Below are positions 45,131 through 57,773 of a stretch of DNA of 64,000 nucleotides, piece by piece. Source of the DNA: Cryptomeria japonica (lineage: Eukaryota > Streptophyta > Pinopsida > Cupressales > Cupressaceae); contig NC_081413.1 in NCBI RefSeq assembly GCF_030272615.1, positions 551,951,136 to 552,015,135 on the forward strand. The letters run 5' to 3'. The notes under the pieces are model-generated. The model had not been told where the DNA came from, made no database searches, and worked only from the letters and a program-made list of their open reading frames with translations. Both the position numbers and the translations under genes were made by a program. Numbering within the stretch: position 1 is the first letter of the stretch; every line of letters begins with the position of its first letter.

Positions 45131-46100
45131 TTGTTAGTTTATCCCCACATATTTGAGAGATCCTGATGCGTATTTGTTAAATATTCCTATGTATCTATCA
45201 ACAAATTCCTCCATATTTGTCTTTGTCTACCTATGTATTTAACTGGCAATTAAAATAACTTTGAACCTCCATCTTGATCTTAGATTTAACATCACTCAAA
45301 TTCATTGCAGTCTTTTTTATCATGGGTTTTAGACATATTAGATCAGATTAGGCACCTTAACTATCTTGTTGGCATTAGGTTATCTTTTTTACATTAGGAT
45401 TTCTTGGCTTTTAGAGGTCCTAGGCTTACAATTTTTTTGTATCTGACCTAGTTTTCTGAGGTATTGAAATGGTACTTAGCTGCATAGATTCATATTAGTG
45501 ACATTGTATTCATTAGGCACATTTTTAGCCTTCCCATTTTTTGTTATCTTATGTTACATTTTTGCTTTGGAAAACTACGTATTTGACCTATGTTTGTATG
45601 TATCTACTAGCCTATTCTTGTGTATTTGTCATCTGCTATTGCATATTTGCTTCAATGAGATTCAGAGATTATTGGCTAACTCAATAAGATTTTTGACTAA
45701 TCACCATCAATTTCACCATATTCTTTTTATCCATTTTCTAGTCATTTCTCTCAAATTCTTATCCAAAATCAATCCTTTAGAAACTAAAAGTTGCCTTTTG
45801 TCCTCATAATCTTATATCAATCTTGGCATCACTAGGTGTTTTTCTACTTAGATATAGTATCTTTAGGTAGGAGATCATCTTAGTTTCTTGAGTTGGATTA
45901 GCTTACCCTGGAGTTAATCACATCTTGGCAAGTCAAATCTTTTTTGAGTTATTGATTGTAGCTATCAATCATAATCCTAATCTTGTCACCATTGGAGCCT
46001 ACTTTAGGACCTTAGAGACAACTTTTGACCTTTCTTCATCCAAGTCATCACCTTATCCTAATCCTCATCATCGCTCTTGTCATCTTTGCATTTCATTACC
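45131..46100 (+). repeat. Leader with degenerate TATTTGT repeats
   Basis: Contains repeats such as CTACGTATTTGACC, TGTGTATTTGTCATC and TTGCATATTTGC (to about 45,660), the same type as at 27,080-27,434. From 45,800 on it is a non-coding leader before a gag start near 46,121. The short open frames are not convincing. Confidence 0.4.
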
Positions 46101-46120
46101 TAATTCAAACCTTTCCTTTT

Positions 46121-46391
46121 GATGGTTGAAACTAGAGACCAAAATCTTAGAAGGGAAGCCCAGGAAGCTCAAAGATATCAAAACATGGAGCATTATTATT
46201 ATAATGATGATGAGTTCTTCAACCAACGATCCTTTAGAAATAAAGGTTTAGTTGATGATTTAGATAATGATTACACAACCTTGAGATAAATTAAAGAGTA
46301 TGTGTCTAATGCTAAATTCAATAAAATTCTTGACATCGTATTATGCAACAATCTGCAATTCTTTTTATGGTAGGATGAAAGAATAAATATC
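46121..46391 (+). pseudogene. Gypsy gag N-terminal fragment (left)
   Basis: From ATG at about 46,121 a frame reads METRDQNLRREAQEAQRYQN-like charged sequence, then a stop near 46,288. Charged helices at the start of a gypsy gag are usual. It is cut at 46,391 by a minus-strand copia LTR. Assignment is weak but fits the sequence resuming after 47,811. Confidence 0.4.
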
Positions 46392-47811
46392 TGGTAGAAT
46401 ACTGAGAGGGGGGGTGAATCCGTATACTGAAAAACTGATACAAACTTCCCAATCTCAAACTCAACCACACAAAGTAAACTTTCACTGTCAAGATCAATAC
46501 TCATAAGAATAATCAATGCCAACTGGTTAACTGTTATAACAACTTAACAATAAACAACATTCAACTTGTAAACATCCAAGTGCTTAATATATATCAACAC
46601 ACTCCATCTCTCAATGCTTCCATTTATCATGCCTTATTAGAATAGTTAAGTAATCAATCAAATCAACAAATAAGATCATAACCACAAAAATATTCACCAC
46701 ATGACACAAATTTTTATACGTGGAAAACCCAAATAGGTAAAAACCACAGTGAGATGAGACTCACAAGATAGCTATCTGAACTCTTTTGAAGTTCACCCTA
46801 TTAGGAGCCAAGCCTGTTAAAGCTTTTACAATAAGTCTTGTTAAGAACTGATCCCGCTAGGAATCACTCAGTTAAGGGATTTACAAAATGCCTTGATGAA
46901 AAGAAAATACCCTGATAAGAGTAACCTCGGTAGAGGATTTGAGAATCCAAGCTAATGGATCACCTTGTTGGAGGATTTAAGAAGTAACCAAGCTTGTTAG
47001 AGCTTACTTGGTTAGGGGATTTCAATTCTACTATAATTGTTAGAAGACATCAGGTTTTTCTTGATCTGTCTAAATAGAACTACATTTGCTTGATCAGATC
47101 CTTTTAAGCTTCAATCTTCCTTTACTCAAACTATAGATCCATTCTTCGGTTAGGCAATCACACACTCAACTAATTTCAGCCAACACTTTGCCAACACTTT
47201 TACAAAACAACTTCATCGACCTTAAATACAAATCAATTAGGTCGATAACACAAAAACAAACTAATTCTCTCATAGAGATTACAAAACAAATTGGTTCAAG
47301 TGTGACCGTTGGATTTACATAGCAATCTATACACATTCTTCAAGAAAATTCCAATCGCTCCATGATCACCACTTCATCAAAATTTGTAACTCATCACGTG
47401 CTATACATTAGATGCAATCCACTTTGCTCATTCCCTAGACAATCAAATAAACATGCCAAAACAATTTGAACTTATCCTCATACAATGATGACATGTGTCA
47501 CTATCATTACCGCTCATCATTAGATCTTAAACCAACAAACTTGATCGGTTAGGGTTTAACAAAAAATAACTGTTAGGGTTTACCGATTACATTGCATAGA
47601 AAGGGTTTAACCTTATACACTGGTTTATTGGTTCAACTCACAAACTTACATACCAGTTTACAACATCTTCCACAAAGCTCTTCCTATCGGTTACAAGACA
47701 ATATCAATAATAACAATAATATCAGCAATATCATAAATACCATTATCGGTTCAATTGACATCAATGACAACATAACATATCATTAATGCAATCTTGATGC
47801 AAATGCCAACA
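46392..47811 (-). repeat. Solo copia LTR, minus strand
   Basis: On the minus strand it begins TGTTGGCATTTGCATC and ends TCAGTATTCTACCA, with the CCCCCCTCTCAG stretch typical of these LTRs just before the end (1,420 bp). No PBS, pol or second LTR adjoins it. The flanks ATATC and GTTTT do not match, so no target duplication is visible. Confidence 0.75.
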
Positions 47812-48244
47812 GTTTTTCCTAATGCTTTCCCAAGATGGTGCCAAATTACATCTGAATTTTGATGTATCAAAACTTAAGTATGTTAACCATAATGATGCTA
47901 GTGCCAGTGGAAAAGGATTTATAATCATCCCTATACCTGAGTCACCCATGTTGCTTTTGTAGAAACTGGTCATTCTCATGTAAGATGCTCAAATGCATAC
48001 CCAACAAAATCAAGATGAACCCTGTGTCAACACTTTTCATATGTGTGGTTGAAGGAACAACCAATCGCATACCAAAATTCAACCTAATGGTCAAAATTGT
48101 GGTCATGCTTCTACCAATCAACATCGTGGTCAATTTAATTACCCTAACCAAGGCCATGCTTTCAATGCCAGTCATACTCATGGTCAAAATATAAATTGAC
48201 ATCACCAACATTACCAACAATATTAGAATTATGCTCCACCTTTT
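47812..48244 (+). pseudogene. Gypsy gag fragment (right)
   Basis: Short stop-interrupted stretches (GAKLHLNFDVSKLKYVNHND; then NQHRGQFNYPNQGHAFNASH, a Gln/Asn/His-rich stretch) look like the continuation of the gag cut at 46,391, including the low-complexity part near the zinc knuckle. No intact domain remains. Confidence 0.35.
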
Positions 48245-48460
48245 ATCCTCTAATTGACTATCTGCACCAAACTTCTTCTTAAATACCCACTTGCATCCAA
48301 TGGGCTTTCTTCCTTTGGGAAAACTAACAATATCCTAGGTGTTAGAACTATCCAAAGTTGGCATCTCCTCCTGCAAAACCTACATCTAAGACTCACTTTC
48401 CTCAAAAGAGAATGCCTCCCTAGAAGATCTAGGTTCATCATTATTACTTATGTTTAGAAA
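48245..48460 (-). pseudogene. Copia-3 RT N-terminal fragment
   Basis: The minus strand reads LPKGRKPIGCKWVFKKKFGA-type sequence (around 48,330-48,250), the well-conserved beginning of copia RT. It ends abruptly at the truncation point. Confidence 0.7.
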
Positions 48461-49871
48461 AATTATATTGAAAATCTGGCGGGCTATACTTGTCAACTGG
48501 ATTCTATTGTATTATGGACCCTCTCAAAGGTGGAGTAAGAGATTCTTCCTCATGCTCTTCATTATGATCAAATTCTTGTGTCACAATTGAATCCTAAAAA
48601 ATAATTCACTTGAACTCTCTTCTTCTTCTCCATCTTCTTGACCATCTCTCTACTATTTAGCATGTGCATCTTCCTACTTAGTTTCAAGATGCATTGTCTT
48701 TGACTTTTCCTTTGGTTCTTCTTCACCCAAGAAAGCTCTAAATTCCTTGAAAATCACATCTCTAGAAAATATAATTTTACGAGTTAGACGATTTGAAAGC
48801 TTATCCTTTTACATTCTCACTATATTCTACAAAGATGCATTTTTGATATTTTATATCTAACTTAGATTACTTCTCTTGAGGGACATAAACAAAATACTCA
48901 CACCAAAGATCCTTAAATGTGAAACTAAATGCTTTTTACGGACAACCACATTTCATAAGGTGTTTTATCAATAAGAGCTTACTAGGAGATCTATTAATTA
49001 AATAAAAAATAGTACCAACATCTTGTGCCTAAAAAAATTTATCTACCTTAGCACTACTTAACATGCACCTAGCTCTTGCCATTAATCTACAATTCATTCA
49101 TTCTACTACCCCATTTTGTTGGGAAATGTCAGGTGTAGTTTTTACCTAGCAATTCTTGCATGAATGTGCAAAACTCATTAAATTTCTTAGAGCAATATTC
49201 ACCTCCATTGTCAGATGTCAATATTTCTATCTTATAATCTGATTTCTTTTCAACCAATGTCTTAAATTCCTTCAAATTAGTGAAAACTTCATATTTTGAA
49301 TGTATAAAAGAAATCCAAGTATATCTTGAGACATCACGAACCAAGATCTATTCAAAGATTTAGCATCAACTAGACCACATACATATACATGGATAATATC
49401 TAAAATTATTATCTTTATTAACTCCTTAACTTATTTAGGAAATGAAGATCTATTTTGTTTACCAAACACAGTGCTCAAAGATGTCACTCTTACAAACAAA
49501 AAAAATAGAAATGCCCTCAACTAGTTTCTTATCTAGAGTAGTCTTAAGACCTTTTTCACCAATGTGACCCAATCTATGTTGCCACTTGACATACATGCAT
49601 TTTCAGTCCTAGTTACAAAAGTTGAACTATAAAGAGTAGAAACATGAAGGTCAAACAAATCCCCTATCCAAGATTGTTTAGAAATTACCAAACTTCCCCT
49701 TACCAACCTGCAACCAAACTTGTCAAATGACACATGCAGTTTCCAATCATTTAACATGAAAACTGAAAGTAAATTTCTTGCAAAATTTGGAATATGTAAA
49801 ACATTATCAATAAAAACAATCCCCACATTGTTGAAACACAACTTTACCTTTCCTTCACCTATAATCATCAC
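48461..49871 (-). pseudogene. Copia-3 protease and integrase, broken
   Basis: The protease C-terminal part lies at 49,871-49,533 (FIDNVLHIPNFARNLLSVFM; the LLSV block is typical) and leads to the integrase N-terminus. The integrase core is at 49,344-49,129 (RYTWISFIHSKYEVF, then ILTSDNGGEYCSKKF with the second catalytic Asp). Stops separate the pieces, and the stretch 48,461-49,128 is the decayed integrase C-terminus and linker. Confidence 0.75.
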
Positions 49872-50934
49872 TAAGGTGTTATCAAGAAGAAAAAATTATC
49901 CTCTGTCATATCCTTTATACTTAGAAAAGCACTCCTTGTGAGGAGTCATATGGTATGAAGCACTCAAATCAACAAGTCAAGCATTGTTACTAATAGAGTT
50001 ATCTAAAATAAAAAAGGTATCAGAATCATCATCATCTGAGGAATTGTATATGTAATCTTTGATATTATTTTTCTCGTGTATACACTCCTTATGCATATGC
50101 CCTCGTTTAAACCACATTTCCAATAATTCACTCTATATTTTTTCCGAGGCTCTTAGAACGTCCTTTTAAATTATCCTCTTTTTACTATCTTTAGGCCCTT
50201 TCTCCTTAGGCCTTCCTCGAACATGCAAAGCATCTTAGGAGCCAACATTCATGGTATTTTTCCTTATCTCTTCTGAAAGAAGTATAATAATGATGCTATC
50301 CATCTTTTTTTTTTTTACTAGCACTACATATTGCAATGATTGAATTTTCCCAAGAAGTAGGAAAAGAGAAAACCAATAAGAGGCATTTATCTTCATCTTC
50401 TGTCTTAACATCGATTGAAGGGAGCTGAATTATAATCAATTTAAAATCATTCAAATATTCAACAATTGAATCAACCTCCTTCATTTTTAAAGAATAGAAT
50501 CATCTTTTTAAGTACAACTTATTAGGTAAACTCTTAGTTTGGTAGATTTCACATGTTTTCCTTCATAGCTTGTAAGTGGTATCTTTTATAGAGATATTTA
50601 AAATGAAAATTTTTGTAAAACACAACCAAATGTCTCTCTATGCCTTGTTGTCATTTTTCTTCCTTTTTTTTCATTTAACAACAAAGACTAGTTAGTTTCT
50701 TTTCTTCAGAAACATACAACCACTGATATCTCTCTTTGAGAAGATCTTTTACTTTCAACTTACACATCTCATAACTAGTTCCATTGAAATTCTCAATGTT
50801 CTAACAAGAGATAAAGGCCATGGTACATAACCTTTCTCAAACCTGCAAAAAACTCACAAAGCACAAACTCTCCACTACAACAAAAAACCTCCAACACTTA
50901 AGAGAAAAGCATCACTTTGTCAATAGATCCGTTA
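49872..50934 (-). pseudogene. Copia-3 gag, broken
   Basis: A gag helix fragment at 50,484-50,296 (VDSIVEYLNDFKLIIIQLPS, then CLLLVFSFPTSWE) matches the copia gag core. A degenerate zinc knuckle lies near 50,110 (KRGHMHKEC). The frame is interrupted throughout. Confidence 0.7.
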
Positions 50935-50946
50935 GCTCTGATACCA
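50935..50946 (-). other. Copia-3 primer-binding site
   Basis: On the minus strand TGGTATCAGAGC, the tRNA-Met complement, lies five bases from the LTR. Confidence 0.85.
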
Positions 50947-50951
50947 AATAT

Positions 50952-52114
50952 TGTAAGAAAAATATGAAGAAAAATTGCAATATTAACTTAAACTAAAAGT
51001 GATTGCAAATCTTAAACCTAAGATTGGCCTTTAATAAAGTGATTGTTGAATAAAAACAAGAAAAATAAAACCATAACACATGAAACACCAGATTTACATG
51101 AAGAAACCATTTTGGGAGAAAAATATACCACAAAAAAGAGGACAAGTATATTACTAATAAAATGAAAATTAGAACAACAGTACACATCTATGTAGACCTC
51201 TATAAAATTTGGTGATGCTTTGTTATCCTACAAACTGAATACGACTGGATGAATAACTCTAGCTTAAGGCCCCAATTTATAGAAGTTTGTGAGGATGAAT
51301 AGCATTATGGTACTACCAAACAATAGGTAACAAAACCACCTAGAAAAAATCACACCTATCTCCTTGGAATTAGCCACCTAAAATAGTAACTTACAAATGC
51401 TCCTATAGTTGTCATAAGGTATCTCTTATGCATGGGTACCTATGTAAGGAATTTGTCATAATAGAGCTATCATAGTTGTCATAGTATCTTATGATAGTTG
51501 TCATAAATCTCATAGATCCTCTAATTACGAGTTATGAAAAATGTCATAACTCCCAAAAATATGAGATTCCAAATGGGACACCTAGCTATTTTGTCCTTTT
51601 CCTAGAAGACAAATGGTAACCGTAACTTTTCTTTTACATGGTCTCTTTCACCATCATAGGTCAAACAGTTTAACCTTTTATGGGTAAATTACAAATGACA
51701 TTAAGAAAAAAATAAATTAAAGGATTTACGATGTTGATGGTACCTAAATCCTAATAGTTCAACCTATCATATAATTTTTAACTTCTCACTCTTATCATAT
51801 AACTTGTCATATCTCATAATTTATCATTTGAATCTATCATATTTTTTAACCTCTCATAGGGACTTACACACCTTACAACATGCCAAAACATATGACAAAT
51901 ATCCTTCCACAAGATGAGATGTATACTTCCTCATGTGAGGACAAATGCATCCAAGTCACGTTCCATGCAGGATGACAACTCATTATGCCATCTCTTACAA
52001 AATGAAAAAGTATGATGTACATAAATGATTACAATGTAGACAAATAAATAATAAAAAAAATATCATACATGACAGGAACTTGAAACCTAGGTTGAGACAC
52101 CTTGATTCCCAACA
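50952..52114 (-). repeat. Copia-3 5' LTR
   Basis: 1,163 bp. On the minus strand it starts TGTTGGGAATCAAGG and ends CATATTTTTCTTACA. It includes a TATA-like TATAAATTGG region near 51,280. Flanked on the outer side by ATAAG (52,115-52,119). Confidence 0.8.
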
Positions 52115-52794
52115 ATAAGCTTATGTTTTTGTCCCTTCTACTTAGCTTTTGGACAATCAAACTGTAACACCTCGCCTCATATATAACTAATACAACCTTA
52201 AACTATATTACATATTTTTCTTCAATAGATAGTTACATATGTTAGGGGATTATAAATGAGATGATTGTATGAAAATATTCTTGGTATTCCTTAGTAAACT
52301 TGATGAAAAATTGATAGCATAAATAATGACTTATTATTGTGGTATAATTATTTTATGAACTTGTTGGCTATGTGTAGGAAAGTAATAAGGTTTATGGTAG
52401 AAGGAAGAAATATCTATTCCAAATCAAGTTCATCTTTGATAAGTTAAAATTTTAATCATTCAATGAGGGTTTATTATTTAAGATCAAAATGTTTATGAGG
52501 TTTTATACCATGGGCATTTAAATGGTAAGATTTGATCAATTTTATTATTTAAAGTGTGAAAGAAAACCCCTAGGCTTTATACAGTTAGGGTAGGGGTCAA
52601 TTGAATGCATAATAAAAGTCCCAAGACTTGATTTACCACTTCAAAATTCCTCATTAATATGAGTTATGATTTTGGAGTATGGGTGGTATTAGGTGGGATA
52701 AGGGTACCAATCCCACCCACAAACCCTATTTATGAGGGAGGACTTGGGGATGATGTGTCCTAGTGTTTGTCATCTTGTCATTGAGGAAAAGACC
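52115..52794 (+). repeat. Possible gypsy LTR fragment
   Basis: No coding. From 52,163 the sequence begins TGTAACACCTCGCC, a start seen in many plant gypsy LTRs, and includes CTATTTATGAGGG (about 52,727). It is cut at 52,794 by Copia-4. Identity is tentative. Confidence 0.3.
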
Positions 52795-54014
52795 TGTTGG
52801 ATATTGTGGTGTATTGTTGCTGCTAGGATATGGTGTTTTCATTGATGTCAACATGTTCTTGTGATTTATTTCAGTGTGATTAGAAAGATTTTCTAATACG
52901 GTTTGTAGTTTTGTTTTATCAAACTCTGTCGGTATATTTTGATGTGATCAGATCTAGTGCTTAGATTTTGGGATATTGTTTGGGATGGTCTTGTGTATCT
53001 TCATTTTATATGGTTCATGATTTGTTTCTCACAAAGTTATCCTTCTTCATGACAGTTATTGATTAGTTGTGTTCTTGAGCTTTCAAATGTTGACTGATGA
53101 AGATTTGAAAAATGGTGTTGGTGCAATTGTTCCTAATGATTCTAACATGCTTGCTAGTGTTTCCTAGTAATGTCCTATTTGTTTTAGCGATCCACATTGA
53201 TCGTTGTGCAATTTTTTGGTGGTTTGCATCAACCAATGATGATTTTCATGTTATGCGGTTTTCCTTGTGGTGTAGCGTGTTGCGATTGATCTTGGCATGA
53301 TTTTGGATGGTGTTGTGCATTTGGGAATTTGATTTAGGTTCATACTATGCTATGTAAATCATTGTATTGGTCTGGTAATTGATCTTTGTATCATGTGATG
53401 TAATTTTGTAATTATGAGTTGAGGGTTTAGTCAACCTTGTTATCAAGGTTGATGAATTGTATATATAGGTGATAGTCATGTAATTTAGGTGTCGGTGTTG
53501 TGCCTACATTATCAAAGAGAGGTGTATGTGAGAACAAGTGATGTATCCTTTGGTGTTGAGATTGAGATGAGATTGGTGTTACATGGCAGACAACTGTGCT
53601 TAACCAAGTTTTTAATCAAGCATTTGGAGATGTTATTCTTTCAGTCCATTTCTTTCAAATTGTAGCTTGAATCTTATTGTAAGTCAATGAGACTTCCTTG
53701 AGGGTTGTAGCCTTCTGGGACATTATACTTGAATAGTGAGCTCTAGGCAGTGTGTTTGAATGCATGTACATTCCCCATTGGAATATTTTTACATACTACT
53801 ATAGGGTATCATCTTACTATGGGTAGGTTCCCACCGTAGTTTTTCCCTTAACCGAGTTTTCCACTTGAAAACCTTGGTGTTGTGTGTTGTGCCTTCAAAT
53901 TGCTTATCTTTCTTATTGCTGCAGTTTATCAGATCTATTTTTGGTGATTATCTTTGTTATTTTGGTGAAGACTGATTCCCCCTCCTCAGTCTTTCTTCTT
54001 GTTTTCTTCTAACA
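52795..54014 (+). repeat. Copia-4 5' LTR
   Basis: 1,220 bp, starting TGTTGGATATTGTGG and ending TTCTTCTAACA. It is preceded by AGACC (52,790-52,794). A TATATATAGG TATA box lies at 53,460. Its 3' partner is outside the window. Confidence 0.85.
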
Positions 54015-54016
54015 AT

Positions 54017-54028
54017 TGGTATCAGAGA
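54017..54028 (+). other. Copia-4 primer-binding site
   Basis: TGGTATCAGAGA, one mismatch to the tRNA-Met complement, two bases after the LTR. Confidence 0.8.
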
Positions 54029-54070
54029 CAGATCCTCTGGTAGAAGCTTTTTCGCTTGAGGAGATCCAGG

Positions 54071-54985
54071 ATGGTAGCTCAAGGTATTTTTTTTAAGAAG
54101 GATAGTCTGAGGTTTGATGGAAGTAACTATACTATATGGAAGAACTGAATGGAAATGCACTTGAAATGTCTTGGAGAAGATTACAAAGAACTCCTATGTT
54201 GTTCCTCAAAATGGACCATCTACTCCTAATGAGGTCAAGGAAGTAGAATATAATATTAAAGCAAAGGAAGATTGCTTAGTGCCTTGACTGATTTTGTGAT
54301 GACAAATGTAATGGGACTTCACACCACACATGAGATCTGGGAGAAGCTTGAGATCATGTATGAAGGTTATAAACAAGTGAAAGTTGTCAAGTTGTAGAGC
54401 TTGAAAGGAAAATATGAGACATTGAAGATGGGAGATGATGAGAACATACACTCTTTTATGGCTAAGGTAAATGATCTTGTCCTAGGTATCAGATGTGCTG
54501 ATGGAGCCATTGAAGAAATTGTTGCTAAGGTGTTGAGATCCTTTCCTCTTTCTTATAAACATAAAGTTGTTGCTATTGATGAAATCTGGTGTGTGACTGC
54601 AGTGACAAGAGATGTGTTGGTTGGAAAGCTTGCTACATTTGAGCTAAGTTAATTTGGAGAATCGCATGGAAAGTGTGAGACAACATTTAGAGCATTTGCA
54701 TCTGTATCAAGTAAGAAGAAGTATGATCCTGATGAATGCAAGATATCCATATATGAAAGAGAGAGAAGAGAGATGGAAGAGCAAGAAAGAAATCTAGATG
54801 AGCTTGAAGCTTTTATTGCCCAGAGATAGCCTAAAGGAGCTGGTAAGTATGATGGAAAGTTTCCTTTGAAATTTTTCTCTTGTAATAAGATAGCACATTT
54901 TGCTTCTAGATGCCCAAAGAGAATGGCTAAGTATTACATGCATGATAAGTTTGATAAGCATGATATGAATGATAGATATGAAAAG
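54071..54985 (+). pseudogene. Copia-4 gag, left part
   Basis: Starts at ATG 54,071 (FKKDSLRFDGSNYTIWKN) and hits a stop at about 54,147. The core follows in another frame (54,401-54,652: DDENIHSFMAKVNDLVLG, KVLRSFPLSYKHK). The zinc knuckle near 54,870 reads FFSCNKIAHFASRC, so its first cysteine is lost. It is interrupted at 54,985 by a solo LTR. Confidence 0.82.
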
Positions 54986-56434
54986 TGTAGACATATAAAA
55001 ATGACCATATTCCTAAATGAATATTTTATGTTCATTTCTATGTTTAATTAAATCCAATTTAATTAAATTATCCGCATTCCTCTATTTTAATTAAGTAAAT
55101 TACTCAATTAAATTCACTATACCATTTAATAGGATAATTCATTTTATTCAATTAAAACCCCTATCCACTTTTTAGTTAAATTCGAATTTAATTAAAATAG
55201 TTATCCTAAATTAAATAAATCTAATTTATTTAATTACAACCAAATTAAAATAAAGCAATTTATTTTAATAAAACCTATTTTCCCTCACCCACTTGCAAAA
55301 TCCTACACCTCCCACTTGTATCCTAAATCCTATTCCTAATTCTTCTAGAATTCTTCTAAACCTAATCAATTAACCCAAAACCTATCCATTATCCCTTTCC
55401 CCTAAATTTGACGAGGTCACTTCTCAAATTTGGAGTAAAGTCTTCAAAAGGCATTAAAGCCTTTATGCCCCCAAATTTGGAAGGACTCTTACAAATTTGT
55501 CCCCAAAGTCTTCATAACCATTAATGGTTAACTCAAACCTTCTTACATGGTTAAAGAATTTCCATAAACTCAACCTCCATGTAACCCAAGGGTCTCACCA
55601 AGAATTTATTGCTTTGATCATGGTTATCCTTAAAACCTTTGCACACGAGTTTATCCTTTGGGTAAAAGCTTTATCCAATGGGTAATCTTAACTTAACCTT
55701 AACCATTACCCCTAAGATAACCATGAGGTCTTCTCAAGAATTTAATGCTTCCTACCTCTCTTCTCAACCCAATCTTATGTTGACATTTGTCACCATTTCA
55801 TTGGTGCTAATTGCAAACATGGATTCCCAACTTTCAAACTCAACCCTTGATTAAATCTTTCAATCCTAGCCATCCTTTGCCCTATTTTTGCTATAAATAG
55901 AGCTCTCATCCCTCCATTTTCATATCATCCAAGACTTTAGCATCTCACTTATACTCAAATCTACTCAAGCTTTCATATCTCATTTTATGCTCATCATTTA
56001 GCTTCTCTTTTAAGTCAGGAATTAATCTAAATATGCTAATTTAGAGTATGTTCCTTATCATATAGCTTAAATCATTGAACTAATATAGTATGCTAGGATA
56101 GTATTTGTTTACTAATCTTGTCATCTTATAGTTAGTTTATTGCATTTATAGAATCATGCATAGCTTAGGATGCATCTCATATTAAATCAACAAAAAACAT
56201 CCCTCGTTCTTGCATTTGCCATCCCTAAACCATTTTGCTCAGTGATTTCAGAGCAAAAACATTGGTTTGAGGGACCATGCAAGATAGAGAACCATGGAAC
56301 CAGCCTTGGGAAGCTGAGTTATAATTCATGACTCCATAGCTTGCACCAAGAAGTCATGTGGGTGTGTGAGCAAGGCTCCATAGAGCTCGGTTTTCCACAT
56401 TTTGAGTTCTATTGACCCACTTTTCCCACACACA
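54986..56434 (+). repeat. Solo family A gypsy LTR inside Copia-4 gag
   Basis: 1,449 bp with TGTAGACATA...CCCACACACA ends and a perfect target duplication AAAAG (54,981-54,985 and 56,435-56,439). Contains GCTATAAATAGAGC (about 55,900), a clear TATA box. The first ~900 bases match the reverse complement of the LTR at 8107-9862 in order and content (for example the AAGAATTTAATGC and CATTAATGGTTAA blocks). Copia-4 gag code continues on both sides. Confidence 0.88.
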
Positions 56435-56610
56435 AAAAGCATGAGAAGTATGATAAGCCTTACAAGTCTAACAGGAAGTTTATAAATTATAAGAACTATT
56501 ATTATGTTGTTGATGAAGGTGTTACTGATGAAGAATCAGAAGGAGATGCAGTTGTGTTTATTTCTATTAAATAAGATGGACCTTTACCTATTGATTCCAC
56601 TTGTTGCATC
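56435..56610 (+). pseudogene. Copia-4 gag, right part
   Basis: The gag C-terminus resumes: HEKYDKPYKSNRKF, then YYYVVDEGVTDEESEGD, matching the end of Copia-1 gag (CYYADEGVTDDSDKE). A stop is followed by the protease leader PLPIDSTCC. It is cut at 56,610 by Gag-2. Confidence 0.82.
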
Positions 56611-57752
56611 TGTAGCATCCTAAAATTGCGACACTTGCAATTTCGACTGCATTTGGGTCTTCAAGATGGCGATGCAACACGGAACCTGAATGGAGACCCC
56701 GAAACTTGTTCATGACATCAAAAACTGCATTTTTCAGCACCCTGGCCTAATCCTCCTTGTACCCTGCTATCCCTGGAGGTGGGACCATGGCGCCTAGTGC
56801 CCTGGTCCCCCTGGACCATGGTGCCCAGCGGCCTGGTCTCTGGCCCTATTTTGGGCCCGGTCTCTTATGGGGCTTCGGGTCTTTTAGTTTGCAAATTGGA
56901 AAATAATGTTTCCTGGTTGGCCTAAGGTCGGAAAAATCAGTCTATCAACCCTAATTGGCAAGTATATAAACTACATTTCCCCTCTCAAAAAGGGTAGATG
57001 GAAAAAAAGGCGGAAACGATATTCAAACATTCAAACATTCAAGCATTCAAGCATTCAAGCATTCCTTCAAGCAATTGATCATTCTAAGTCTTCATTCAAG
57101 GCTAAGTGTTGCATTCAAGACAAGGATTCAACCATTGAAGAGGAGATCATTTACAACATACAACATACAACAACAATTACACCTTCGCATGTAAGAATAC
57201 AAACATTCTTACAACAAGGTACTAGTACTTGTTTTACATTACAATCATTTACATTTACAACATTCTCATTTCTTGGTTAATTCCAAAACCAGGGTTTGAC
57301 CTCAAGGCAAACCCCTAATCCCTAACCCCCCAATCGTCCTCTCTTTTCTGTGTGTAGGTTGCAGGTACGCGGGCTCCATCGTCCCATCAACTTTCATTCA
57401 AATTTGCAGGACAACATCATCTCGACATTTTACTACTAATTCCAGGTCCGCAGCTTCATCCCATATTCCTATCTTTGTTTATAAGTGAATCTTTCTCACT
57501 TTACATGCATTCCTAGCTCAATCCTTCTATCTACATTCTTTACAAAAGAGGGTAGCCTTGCTGTCACAACCCTTGAAACTCACTTAGAATCCAATCTTGC
57601 ATTGTGTGGGATTGGATCTTGTGGGTTTTAACCCCTCTTTTGAATGTAAAGTCTCTCCTAAGTGAAAACCGTCAACCCTAGTGACCCCCTTTCTCTCTCC
57701 TTGGAGTGGTGGGGGGAACACTTAGGGTTCGCTCATGATTTTCCGCTTTACA
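56611..57752 (+). repeat. Gag-2 5' LTR
   Basis: 1,142 bp, TGTAGCATCC...GCTTTACA. Contains a GC-rich block (56,778-56,850), a TATA-like AGTATATAAACTAC (about 56,960) and a repeated CATTCAAG stretch (57,022-57,065) near the likely transcript start. It lacks about 95 bases that the 3' LTR has at 63,820-63,915. Confidence 0.92.
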
Positions 57753-57755
57753 TTT

Positions 57756-57773
57756 TGGTGAAACCGACGTGAA
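57756..57773 (+). other. Gag-2 primer-binding site
   Basis: TGGTGAAACCGACGTGAA, three bases after the LTR. Almost identical to the Tat-1 site (38,521-38,538). Confidence 0.78.

Larger units (their letters stand above)
48245..52114 (-). mobile_element. Truncated minus-strand Ty1/copia element (Copia-3)
   Basis: On the minus strand: LTR (52,114-50,952), PBS (50,946-50,935), gag, protease and integrase fragments and the start of RT, which ends at 48,245 next to the gypsy gag relic. The RT palm, RNase H and 3' LTR are missing. Many stops. Confidence 0.8.

Noticed and set aside
45498-45809. A 103-residue hydrophobic frame resembling a membrane protein
   Set aside because: T-rich sequence naturally gives Phe/Leu/Ile-rich translations; it lies in a repeat-rich gypsy leader.
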